A stretch of DNA of 27,641 bases from JAILLW01 sp045640905. Its GTDB lineage: Bacteria; Bacillota; Clostridia; Lachnospirales; Lachnospiraceae. The position numbers and the translations under genes were made by a program. The DNA is taken from positions 1 to 27,641 of the forward strand of contig JAZUFW010000020.1 in assembly GCA_045640905.1 (NCBI GenBank), in the 5' to 3' direction. The notes under the pieces are model-generated. The model saw only the letters and a program-made list of their open reading frames with translations, had not been told where the DNA came from and made no database searches. How positions within the stretch are numbered: the first letter of the stretch is position 1; every line of letters begins with the position of its first letter. Below, piece by piece: positions 1 to 7,557 of this stretch.

Positions 1-132
1 TTCAATCCTAAGACCTCCGACATGGAAGAAGTATACGAATGGCATCTCAAACAAGAAGAAGCCATTAAGAAATACATCCTCTCGCATCCGGATGATTTTA
101 GAATCAAAAACGAAGCTGATTTTGATGAATAA
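1..132 (+). CDS. 3' end of an unidentified gene (partial)
   Basis: An open frame runs from the first base to a TAA at 130-132 and encodes the last 43 residues of a protein, ending in NEADFDE. The peptide is hydrophilic and charged (KQEEAIKKYILSHPDDF) and probably helical. I do not recognise the family. It converges on guaA, and the 3' end of guaA is a well-known insertion site for genomic islands, so this could be the last gene of an integrated element, but nothing in these 43 residues proves it. The 5' part lies outside the window. Confidence 0.5.
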   Translation, partial: FNPKTSDMEEVYEWHLKQEEAIKKYILSHPDDFRIKNEADFDE

Positions 133-158
133 AACGTAAAATAACAAGAAATAAAACT

Positions 159-180
159 TTTTGTACTCATTTTGTACTCA
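159..180. repeat. Perfect 11-bp tandem direct repeat TTTTGTACTCA
   Basis: TTTTGTACTCA occurs at 159-169 and again, directly adjacent, at 170-180. It lies between the partial gene at 1-132 and the 3' end of guaA. Short direct repeats next to a guaA 3' end can be attachment-site or recombinase arm-type sites, but no integrase is visible in the window, so the role is inferred only. Confidence 0.6.
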
Positions 181-190
181 AAAAGGGCAT

Positions 191-230
191 AAAAAAGCCG
201 AGAACCCAGTAAATTAAGGGCTCTCGGTTT
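191..230 (-). terminator. Rho-independent terminator after guaA
   Basis: A 10-bp stem pairs 198-207 (CCGAGAACCC) with 218-227 (GGGCTCTCGG) around a 10-nt loop. Read on the minus strand it is followed by a run of T (197-191), directly downstream of the guaA stop. On the plus strand it is followed by TTTTACTTTTT, so it may also stop transcription coming from the gene at 1-132. Confidence 0.8.
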
Positions 231-238
231 TACTTTTT

Positions 239-1219
239 CTATTCCCACTCGATCGTTGCGACGGGTTTTTCGCTGATGTCCCAGAGGACTCTGTTTACGC
301 CGGGGATTTCTACAATCTTATCTCTCATGGCGCACAACGAGCTAAACGGTATCTCGGGAACAGTAACCTTAACTGCATCCGTAGTATTAACGGCACGGAT
401 TACAACGGCCCATCCCATATATCTTTGACCAACTCCGTCCACATACTTAATTCCCGTAGACTGGATATCGGGTATTGCGCAGAAATACTGCCAAGGAGTT
501 TCCGGCAATTTTTCAATTTCTTCACGAACTATTGCATCAGCCTCTCTTAATGCTTCCAAACGGTCTCTGGTAATAGCGCCTACACAACGAACGCCAAGGC
601 CGGGGCCGGGGAAAGGCTGACGATAAACCATATTGTCGGGAAGTCCGAGTTCCTTACCTACGCAACGAACTTCGTCTTTGTACAGGAACTTAACAGGCTC
701 AACCAACTCAAAATTCAATTCTTCGGGAAGTCCGCCCACATTATGATGTGCTTTAACACCCTTGGACTCTGTGATATCGGGATAAATCGTTCCCTGAGCC
801 AGGAATTCAATACCTTCGAGTTTCTGAGCTTCTTCAGCAAACACTTCTATGAATTCGGCACCTATTATTTTACGCTTTGTTTCGGGATCTGAAACGTTCT
901 CCAATTTTCCGAGAAAACGATCTGTCGCATCTACATAAATCAAATTGGCATCCATCTGATTGCGGAATACCTCAACTACCTGCTCAGGTTCACCTTTTCT
1001 AAGCAATCCATGATTAACATGTACACATACTAACTGCTTGCCAATTGCCTTAATTAATAATGCTGCAACAACCGAAGAATCTACACCGCCGGACAAAGCC
1101 AACAAAACTTTCTTGTCTCCAACCTGTTTTCTAACAGCTGCTACCTGTTCATCAATAAAAGCCTTTGCCAATTCCTTGGTGGTTATTCTCTCCATTGATT
1201 CCGGTCTTACGTCTGCCAT
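239..1219 (-). CDS. guaA: GMP synthase, ATP-pyrophosphatase subunit only
   Basis: Converts XMP to GMP using ATP and ammonia in purine nucleotide synthesis. The 326-residue protein has the PP-loop SGGVDSS at residues 43-49, the GTIYPDI and SHHNVGGLPE-type XMP/ATP segments (here AHHNVGGLPEE), the RQPFPGPGLG motif and the canonical C-terminal KPVATIEWE of the dimerisation domain. Bacterial GuaA is normally about 510-525 residues because a class I glutaminase domain precedes this part. Here it is absent: translation starts shortly before the PP-loop domain, behind a good ribosome binding site (AAAGGAG before ATG at 1219), and the DNA upstream encodes an unrelated gene. Ammonia must come from a separate amidotransferase or be used directly. 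This split form is typical of archaea and occurs in some bacteria. A terminator follows. Confidence 0.9.
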   Translation of the reverse strand: MADVRPESMERITTKELAKAFIDEQVAAVRKQVGDKKVLLALSGGVDSSVVAALLIKAIGKQLVCVHVNHGLLRKGEPEQVVEVFRNQMDANLIYVDATDRFLGKLENVSDPETKRKIIGAEFIEVFAEEAQKLEGIEFLAQGTIYPDITESKGVKAHHNVGGLPEELNFELVEPVKFLYKDEVRCVGKELGLPDNMVYRQPFPGPGLGVRCVGAITRDRLEALREADAIVREEIEKLPETPWQYFCAIPDIQSTGIKYVDGVGQRYMGWAVVIRAVNTTDAVKVTVPEIPFSSLCAMRDKIVEIPGVNRVLWDISEKPVATIEWE

Positions 1220-1337
1220 TTTGTTTTCTCCTTTATAATGAATTCATTAAACAAAAATAGTACTTTCATATAATAAATCAATAATCGTCATTAATAAATA
1301 AAAAAAATCACAATTTTTCAAACTATTTTTTCTTCAT

Positions 1338-2885
1338 TCACGACAAAACCCACAATCTGAGGAACTTTTCCAGTCGAGAGGTCTGTATTCCCAAAGCTTT
1401 CGTCATCAATTCGGGATGTTTGATGCTTTCACGCTTATAAATATTTCTGTTAATGGCAAATAGAACCACATCATCCGAAAGCGCTTTATAGGATACATTT
1501 GAATTGCCGTCTTCTTCAACCAACGATTCTATTCCGAATACATCGCCTTCTTTGAAAATGCTGATGGGACGCGAGTAATTTTTACCATCCTCCCATTCAG
1601 CTTTAACCATTCCCTTGATAATAAAATACAAACCTTTTGGTTTCGAACGAGACGGAAGAATCTCCTCACATGACAGTCTGTGAACCACATCTGTTTTTTG
1701 AGCCAGATTGGTTAAATCATCCTCTGCATAATTTGAAAATACATTAAACCTGCCAAGCAGCTTTACCTTTATGGCTAATCGTCTATCCTCTCTGACTTTC
1801 TCATTGTATTCGGGATCAGTTTCAAATTCTACCCTTTCCGGTAACACATATCCGGCCATATAGTCGGAAAGTAATGAGCAAAACGCCTTATGTAGCTGAT
1901 AAATTCCAATCTTTTGGTATATTCGTTCATCGTAAACATAGTTCAACGATAAACCGTCATCTCTTAAGTTGTACGATATCATTAGCGGAGCATCCGATGT
2001 ACTCTGAGGTCCGCATACATATACATCGTCTTCGTTCATCATCGATAAGAATTTATCAAACTTATGCTCATATCTGAAATTTTGCAAAAATACAACCTTG
2101 TCCGCCAATATGCAGTCGGATTTCATATCATATATTTCGTCAAGGTTAATATCATCATACGTTTCACCGCGTATGAACTGAGCCATAATGTTTTGATATG
2201 CGTCATTTTTTGACATTCTGTTATCATACAGAATCGGCAGGCTTTCCAACGTTCCGCTGTCATGCTCATCTTCCAAAAGCAATACATCCTGATTAAAAAG
2301 CGAACAAAGTATTTTTCCCCAGATTAAGGTAAAAACTGTCTTTACACTGCTTTTCCCTGATGAAATGGCCTTACTCAAAACAGACGTAAGCTTTTCATCC
2401 AAAGGAAAGATATCATTGACTCTGTCTCGCGCATGCATTCCCTCATGAACAGGTAAATAATTTGGAATATCCGATACAAAGTTACTCCAATACCCTGTAC
2501 AGTCGGAAGATGTTGCTTTATTCACATCAAAAAGTGACATCATCGTCATTTTTCGATTGCCGAAAAAGCATCGCAAAATTCTTTCGTTGTCTGCTGCCAA
2601 ATCCGGCTCTTCATACAACGTCAATATCAGGAAATACGAATCCGGATTCATGGTATGCAGTACATGCGCTACGGCCAATCTTTTCTCCGTCGAAAGTTCT
2701 CTGTTCTTTTCTGCGATAATCAGTCTGTTTATTGTCTTTTTCACTTCCTCGGGCGACAGATTCGTCAAATCCTCGAAGTGCGCATCATTAAGCAGACCTG
2801 ATTTTTCTATCATCTGCTCAATCTCTACATATGAAACCTTTTTCCCAAACTTACATAAATATACGTGATATCCTTTTGCAGTCAT
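1338..2885 (-). CDS. Degenerate NRPS condensation-like domain fused to a cyclic-nucleotide-binding-like domain
   Basis: 515 residues, two parts. Residues about 1-370 resemble a nonribosomal peptide synthetase condensation (CoA-dependent acyltransferase) fold: a YWSNFV...LP segment near 132-145, a helix-rich TLIWGKILCSLFNQDVLLLED segment near 186-206 and a closing ISYNLRDDGLSLNYVYDE segment near 303-320. The catalytic HHxxxDG motif is not present; the matching place after PDSYFLILTL reads YEEPDLAAD (91-99). Residues about 375-505 resemble a CRP/PKA cNMP-binding domain (LPSRSKPKGLYFIIKGMVKA, then GDVFGIESLVEE), without the usual phosphate-binding arginine and without a helix-turn-helix. Start is ATG at 2885 behind a weak GGGGGA site, 19 bp after the HerA-type gene, so the two are probably co-transcribed. 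Function unknown; a non-catalytic sensor or scaffold is my inference. The condensation assignment is by eye. Confidence 0.6.
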   Translation of the reverse strand: MTAKGYHVYLCKFGKKVSYVEIEQMIEKSGLLNDAHFEDLTNLSPEEVKKTINRLIIAEKNRELSTEKRLAVAHVLHTMNPDSYFLILTLYEEPDLAADNERILRCFFGNRKMTMMSLFDVNKATSSDCTGYWSNFVSDIPNYLPVHEGMHARDRVNDIFPLDEKLTSVLSKAISSGKSSVKTVFTLIWGKILCSLFNQDVLLLEDEHDSGTLESLPILYDNRMSKNDAYQNIMAQFIRGETYDDINLDEIYDMKSDCILADKVVFLQNFRYEHKFDKFLSMMNEDDVYVCGPQSTSDAPLMISYNLRDDGLSLNYVYDERIYQKIGIYQLHKAFCSLLSDYMAGYVLPERVEFETDPEYNEKVREDRRLAIKVKLLGRFNVFSNYAEDDLTNLAQKTDVVHRLSCEEILPSRSKPKGLYFIIKGMVKAEWEDGKNYSRPISIFKEGDVFGIESLVEEDGNSNVSYKALSDDVVLFAINRNIYKRESIKHPELMTKALGIQTSRLEKFLRLWVLS

Positions 2886-2904
2886 AGGCCATCCCCCAAA
2901 TGAC

Positions 2905-4515
2905 TTATTTAAACAATGTTCCGATAATTCCTCTCATGAGCGAAGCACCTACGTTTCCGCCCAGCGTCTTGCCGAATGAGCCTCCGACATTTTTGCCAAG
3001 GCTCTTTCCGACTTCACGTCCGATTGTTCCGGCTGTCGAACTTGCCACAGATTTAGCAGCCTTCTTGACTGCGCTTGACTTGGCCTTTTTAGCTTTCAAA
3101 GCTTCTTTTTCAGCTTTTTCGGCTTCCTTGGCCAAAGCTTTTTCCTGTGCCAAAGCTTCTTTGGCCTGCGCCTTTTCTTCTTCCTGTATTCTGGCTTCTT
3201 CTGCTGCTTTATCAGCTTCCTCTTCGTAGAGTTTGGTTAATCTCTCGTAAGCGGAATCATTATCAACGAAAGTGCTGTATTTATCAAACAATGACGAATT
3301 GTTGATCTTTTCATTCAAAGTTCCGTCATCGATTGCACCCATAAGTGACTGAGGCGGCAGAATCTTTGCTCTTTCAACTATGCTCGGAACACCGTCTTCC
3401 ATGAGAACGGATACCAATGCTTCTCCTGTTCCCAATTCACCGAGAACATCATATGTATCGAAGGCCGGATTAACTCTGAAGCCGTCTGCAACTGCTTTCA
3501 TGGCCTTCTGTTCACTGGGGGTGTATGCGTGCAAAGCATGCTGAACCTTGGTTCCCAACTGAGACAGAACACCGGCGGGAATATCCTGAGGATTCTGAGT
3601 TACAAAATAAATACCTACACCCTTTGAACGTATGAGCTTAACAACCTGCTCGATTTTCTCAAGCAATACTTTCGGAGCAGAGTCAAACAACATATGAGCT
3701 TCGTCAAAGAAAAAGACCATTTTGGGTTTTTCCAAATCGCCTGCTTCGGGCAGGGTTTCATATAATTCGGATATCATCCATAACAAGAACATTGAATACA
3801 TCTTGGGATTGAGCATCAATTTTTCGCATTCAAGAATCTGAATGTATCCACGTCCGTTGTCCTCATTTGTTCTAATCCAATCCTTAATATTTAACGCAGG
3901 TTCTGCAAAGAACTGATCTCCGCCGTCGCTTTCAAGAGACACTACAGCACGGATAATAACATTTATGCTGTTCGCGGGCAGGTTACCGTATTCTGCGGAA
4001 AAATCCTTTGAATTATCGATAACATACTGTAACATGCTCTTCAAATCCTTGGTATCTATCAGTAACAGATTATTGTCATCGGCTATTTTGAATACGATGC
4101 TAAGAATATCCGTCTGCGTATCATTCAATCCCAAAATTCTGCTCAAAAGAAGAGGCCCCATCTCTGAAACGGTAGTTCTTAACTGAATACCTCTTTCACC
4201 GTAAACATCCCAGAAATTAACAGGGTACTTCGTGAAGTCAAATCCCTTTTCATTAAGGTTAAAGTACTCCATTCGCTTTATCATATCATCGGAATTAACG
4301 CCTTCCTTGCACATTCCGGCCAAGTCACCCTTAGCATCAGCCAAAAATACGGGAACACCGGCATCGGAAAATGATTCAGCCATTACCTTGAGCGTAATGG
4401 TTTTTCCCGTTCCTGTAGCTCCTGCTATCAGTCCGTGTCTGTTTGCCATTTTAGGATAAATGTAAATGTCCTTATCCTCACTTTTACCAATTAAAATTTT
4501 GCCGTCGTAAAACAT
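2905..4515 (-). CDS. HerA/DUF853-type P-loop ATPase
   Basis: 536 residues, HerA-FtsK superfamily ATPase of the DUF853 kind (helicase HerA-like). Walker A is GATGTGKT at 32-39, Walker B is MVFFFDEAH with D271 and E272, followed by the KGVGIYFVTQNPQDIPAGVLSQLG sensor-type segment that is typical of this family (quoted here only as a region near 295-320). After about residue 425 comes an Ala/Lys/Glu-rich coiled-coil stretch, then a glycine-rich tail (GKSLGKNVGGSFGK) ending in the hydrophobic LMRGIIGTLFK usual for DUF853 proteins. Archaeal HerA works with NurA in DNA end resection; bacterial DUF853 members are poorly characterised and no NurA is seen here. The gene sits between the C39-like membrane protein (19 bp upstream) and the condensation/cNMP protein (19 bp downstream). 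Confidence 0.85.
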   Translation of the reverse strand: MFYDGKILIGKSEDKDIYIYPKMANRHGLIAGATGTGKTITLKVMAESFSDAGVPVFLADAKGDLAGMCKEGVNSDDMIKRMEYFNLNEKGFDFTKYPVNFWDVYGERGIQLRTTVSEMGPLLLSRILGLNDTQTDILSIVFKIADDNNLLLIDTKDLKSMLQYVIDNSKDFSAEYGNLPANSINVIIRAVVSLESDGGDQFFAEPALNIKDWIRTNEDNGRGYIQILECEKLMLNPKMYSMFLLWMISELYETLPEAGDLEKPKMVFFFDEAHMLFDSAPKVLLEKIEQVVKLIRSKGVGIYFVTQNPQDIPAGVLSQLGTKVQHALHAYTPSEQKAMKAVADGFRVNPAFDTYDVLGELGTGEALVSVLMEDGVPSIVERAKILPPQSLMGAIDDGTLNEKINNSSLFDKYSTFVDNDSAYERLTKLYEEEADKAAEEARIQEEEKAQAKEALAQEKALAKEAEKAEKEALKAKKAKSSAVKKAAKSVASSTAGTIGREVGKSLGKNVGGSFGKTLGGNVGASLMRGIIGTLFK

Positions 4516-4534
4516 ATTTTCCTCCTTAGATAAT

Positions 4535-7066
4535 CTAGCCTTCTACTTTCGGTACATATGTGATAAAGGTGTTGTCACCTTCCTCAAACCATTTTGTTGC
4601 CTCGTCAACGGAGATCTTATATACTTCATTTTTCAAAGGATCCATAACTACTATTTCCGTTTCGTTAAATCCGATAATCAATACTGACTGTGTTTCATCT
4701 ATCACGGAAAGCACCGGAATATCCTGATTGACATAGTACAATATCATATCCAATGAACATCCCGATAAATCCAGAATTTCGCAGTCCGTCAAAGCATCCG
4801 CCATTATCTCTATCAATGTGGCACCCTGATCCAGCATGTACTGTGAATTTCTGATTACTCCTCTGTGTTCAAGCATTGTATCAAGACAAACCGCCAATGC
4901 TCCTGTTTTTTCATCCGCAGGTGCGGCCTGTATCGCCATAATCTGATTTTTCGTCTTTCGGCTGGTCTTTTTGTAAATATAATTTCCGTCTTCGGTCATT
5001 ACTATTCCCGAGATGTCATATGCTCTCGTTACAGCCACGCTCGAATTAACAGAAAAGCTGTCTACTCCGTATCTTCCATACACAACATACGAATCAGTTT
5101 CTCCGCCGGACAGATCAATTTCTCTGTTTCCTTCAAACAACACCATTCTGGGTGACAAATGTTTAACTGCATCCTGTTCAATACTCTTTCCCGTATTAAT
5201 CACGGACAGACGCTTTAATCTTTCATCTGTAACGTACTCTATGTTGTTCTTCGTCGAAGTAACGTCTTCGGAATTCATTATCTGATCATCCGGGGCTTCA
5301 CTGACACTTCCTTCCTCGGATATTATTATGCGATGCAAAGTAATCTGATTATTATTTATCTCACTTCCAATCACATACATGTCACCGGAATCATAGGTCA
5401 TCAGAATACCTTCGAGCTCATTCTGTATGGTTATCTCATACATCGGAATAATGGTATTTCCGGCTGTATCTTTGGTAATATCGTCTTTTCTGGCCTTACC
5501 TACGATTAAATCCGTCCCCATAAATGCCAACGGTGCTATAGTTTCATTGGGAAGTGATGTGATCGAAGTTATTCTGCCGGTATCAAGATTCATAAGCTTT
5601 ACTTCTTGACAGTCCATGTTATCGGATCCATGCTGCCATGCCACCATCTTGTTGTTGACAGAAAGTCTGTATGAGTTTTCCGTCAAGTCCTTGGCAATAA
5701 CTTTCAGCACTCGTGTCTTTGAATTGAGTTCATATAACGAACTGCCGGTCAACAGATAAAGCAGCCCTTCCGAATTCATATATGAAAGCTGTTCAACTTC
5801 CTTAATCAACAAATCAGGTGCATGATTGGAATCTATATACAATAATTCTTCGATCGTGTTAACGGCAGCATCGTAATAATATGCTATTACCGCGCAATGA
5901 CCTTCATGTGACCCACGGTTAATGTATCCGTAAACCAAAAAAGTAACGTTTCCGGCTTCATCAACGTTCATTATCTTAATATTATGCCTGTCATTCATAT
6001 ATCGGACATCTTCGTTGAAAGCTTCATAAAAGCCGTACAAATATGCCATTTTATTATCCGAAACATTATAGGAGTAGAGTCTTCCGCCCGTTACGAATGC
6101 CAAATTGTTACCATCGTCACTTTCAACCATTCTCTCTGCTCCACCGGTTATTCCGAGAACGATATTAGTATCTCTGTAGGATTTTTTGACATCAACGAAG
6201 ACTTCATCCATGGTTCGTTCATAGTCAAGCAGATACATTCTCTCCGTGGAATATCTGACTCTGTAAAACTCACGAACCTTATAATATGAAATATCCGAAT
6301 CCATATCCGTGGAAACGTAATATTCCACGATAAATGAACCCGTCATGGGTGACAGTTCTTTGATCGTAATCACCGGATCGGTAACACGTAAAGGGTCCAA
6401 ATCTCCCCATGTAACCTGGTCAAAGCTTGAATGAATGTCTACATATCCGTAGTTTGTATTGTCTGCCTTGGAATTTGGTTCCAGATACTTCCTTAACTCC
6501 TCCGCAGCACTTTTATTGAATGTTTTATTTGAAAAATCCGACACATATTCCAATTTGTCGGAAACATAATATTCTTCGGGAATAATGATACGCGAATAGA
6601 AGCGAACTTCTTTTTCATTGTTCAAAGTTACAAACAAAATGAACTCATATTCGGTATTGGTTTCTATCAAATCTTTAATAGTGATATCAGAAATAATTTT
6701 CTGATTGTTGACAACAAAATCTTCAATGGGCGTATCTTCTATCAGTCTGTCGCCGCTAACATTTCTGACTTCATAACGCATGGCTGTAACAAAACTTCCG
6801 TGGGTCTCCACATTCAGCCTCATTTTTCTGCCGCTCATAAGCGGGGTAATACTCTCTCTCATATACCCCGGTTCCATATCGGTATCATAACCGTACAGAC
6901 GATTTATCGTAATGCCGTTATATTGAATTGAAACAGTCGGAATAGTAGGTGGCAGCATATCCGTAGTCATATCGACAGTATCTAGATTTATGATATTCTC
7001 TGTGATTAATACGGTAGCAACAAATGTTGCCAATACCACCAAAACCTTTATAATGGCTTTTTTCAT
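4535..7066 (-). CDS. Large membrane-anchored extracytoplasmic protein with a C-terminal C39-like domain
   Basis: 843 residues. An N-terminal signal anchor (about 4-22, KAIIKVLVVLATFVATVLI) is followed by a long exported part rich in beta strands. Residues about 300-600 contain repeated short strand motifs (NLAFVTGGRLYSYNV, EGLLYLLTGSSLYELN) suggesting a propeller-like fold. The last 120 residues look like a papain-like peptidase C39 family domain: a start helix (GALAVCLDTMLEHRG), then VLIIGFNETEIVVMDP. In active C39 domains a Cys begins the first helix and a His precedes the VxxxGY strand; here I see Ala and Gln-Ser at those places, so it is probably not a protease. ATG at 7066 has no clear ribosome binding site. 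It starts just after the atp operon terminator-like hairpin and heads the three-gene cluster. No specific family recognised for the body. Confidence 0.6.
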   Translation of the reverse strand: MKKAIIKVLVVLATFVATVLITENIINLDTVDMTTDMLPPTIPTVSIQYNGITINRLYGYDTDMEPGYMRESITPLMSGRKMRLNVETHGSFVTAMRYEVRNVSGDRLIEDTPIEDFVVNNQKIISDITIKDLIETNTEYEFILFVTLNNEKEVRFYSRIIIPEEYYVSDKLEYVSDFSNKTFNKSAAEELRKYLEPNSKADNTNYGYVDIHSSFDQVTWGDLDPLRVTDPVITIKELSPMTGSFIVEYYVSTDMDSDISYYKVREFYRVRYSTERMYLLDYERTMDEVFVDVKKSYRDTNIVLGITGGAERMVESDDGNNLAFVTGGRLYSYNVSDNKMAYLYGFYEAFNEDVRYMNDRHNIKIMNVDEAGNVTFLVYGYINRGSHEGHCAVIAYYYDAAVNTIEELLYIDSNHAPDLLIKEVEQLSYMNSEGLLYLLTGSSLYELNSKTRVLKVIAKDLTENSYRLSVNNKMVAWQHGSDNMDCQEVKLMNLDTGRITSITSLPNETIAPLAFMGTDLIVGKARKDDITKDTAGNTIIPMYEITIQNELEGILMTYDSGDMYVIGSEINNNQITLHRIIISEEGSVSEAPDDQIMNSEDVTSTKNNIEYVTDERLKRLSVINTGKSIEQDAVKHLSPRMVLFEGNREIDLSGGETDSYVVYGRYGVDSFSVNSSVAVTRAYDISGIVMTEDGNYIYKKTSRKTKNQIMAIQAAPADEKTGALAVCLDTMLEHRGVIRNSQYMLDQGATLIEIMADALTDCEILDLSGCSLDMILYYVNQDIPVLSVIDETQSVLIIGFNETEIVVMDPLKNEVYKISVDEATKWFEEGDNTFITYVPKVEG

Positions 7067-7080
7067 TTACAATTAAAATT

Positions 7081-7110
7081 GTCCAGCTCGCTAATAATAG
7101 CGAGCCGGAC
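7081..7110 (-). terminator. Hairpin at the end of the atp operon
   Basis: GTCCAGCTCGC (7081-7091) and GCGAGCCGGAC (7100-7110) form an 11-bp stem around an 8-nt loop. In the minus-strand RNA the single mismatch becomes a G-U wobble, so the helix is complete only in the direction of the atp operon. The T tract after it (AATTTTAATTG) is poor, so it may be a leaky terminator or an RNA-processing/stability hairpin that allows some read-through into the next gene. Confidence 0.6.
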
Positions 7111-7123
7111 CTTTCATTAAAAC

Positions 7124-7522
7124 TTAATTAATTACATTAATTCTTGCAATTGCTCTTTGCAATGCCGTCTCAGCACGCGCGATATCGGTAGAAGATTCCT
7201 TCAGTCTAAGTCTTTCCTCAGCACGGTTTTTGGCACTCTGAGCTCTTTCCACATCGATTTCGTGAGGCCATTCAATAATCTCTGCCATGATGATTACTTC
7301 CTCTTGAAGAATCTCGGCGAATCCTGCATGAAGTGCAGCTTCTTTGATTCCGTCTTCTTCCGTAATCGTCATAATACCGGGAGCAATCACTACCGTCAAA
7401 GGAATGTGACCCTTTAATACACCGATTTCTCCCTCGGTAGTATTGAATTCAACCATCGAAACCTCTCCCTCATAGAATGTTCTGTCGGGAGTGATAATCT
7501 TTAATTTAAACAAATCTGCCAT
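7124..7522 (-). CDS. atpC: F1Fo ATP synthase epsilon subunit
   Basis: 132 residues, usual length for bacterial epsilon. N-terminal beta sandwich (FKLKIITPDRTFYEGEVSMV, then TTEGEIGVLKGHIPL) and a C-terminal two-helix domain (about 90-132, RAQSAKNRAEERL) that can insert into the F1 cavity and inhibit ATP hydrolysis. It is part of the central rotor stalk with gamma. Last gene of the atp operon, 35 bp after atpD, followed by the hairpin at 7081-7110. Confidence 0.95.
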   Translation of the reverse strand: MADLFKLKIITPDRTFYEGEVSMVEFNTTEGEIGVLKGHIPLTVVIAPGIMTITEEDGIKEAALHAGFAEILQEEVIIMAEIIEWPHEIDVERAQSAKNRAEERLRLKESSTDIARAETALQRAIARINVIN

Positions 7523-7557
7523 GGTGAACCTGCCTTTCTTTAAACTGTACCGCAGTA

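Noticed and set aside
2900..3229. 109-codon plus-strand frame opposite the end of the HerA-type gene
   Set aside because: Low-complexity Ala/Ser/Phe sequence produced by the antisense of the Ala/Lys/Glu-rich coiled coil.
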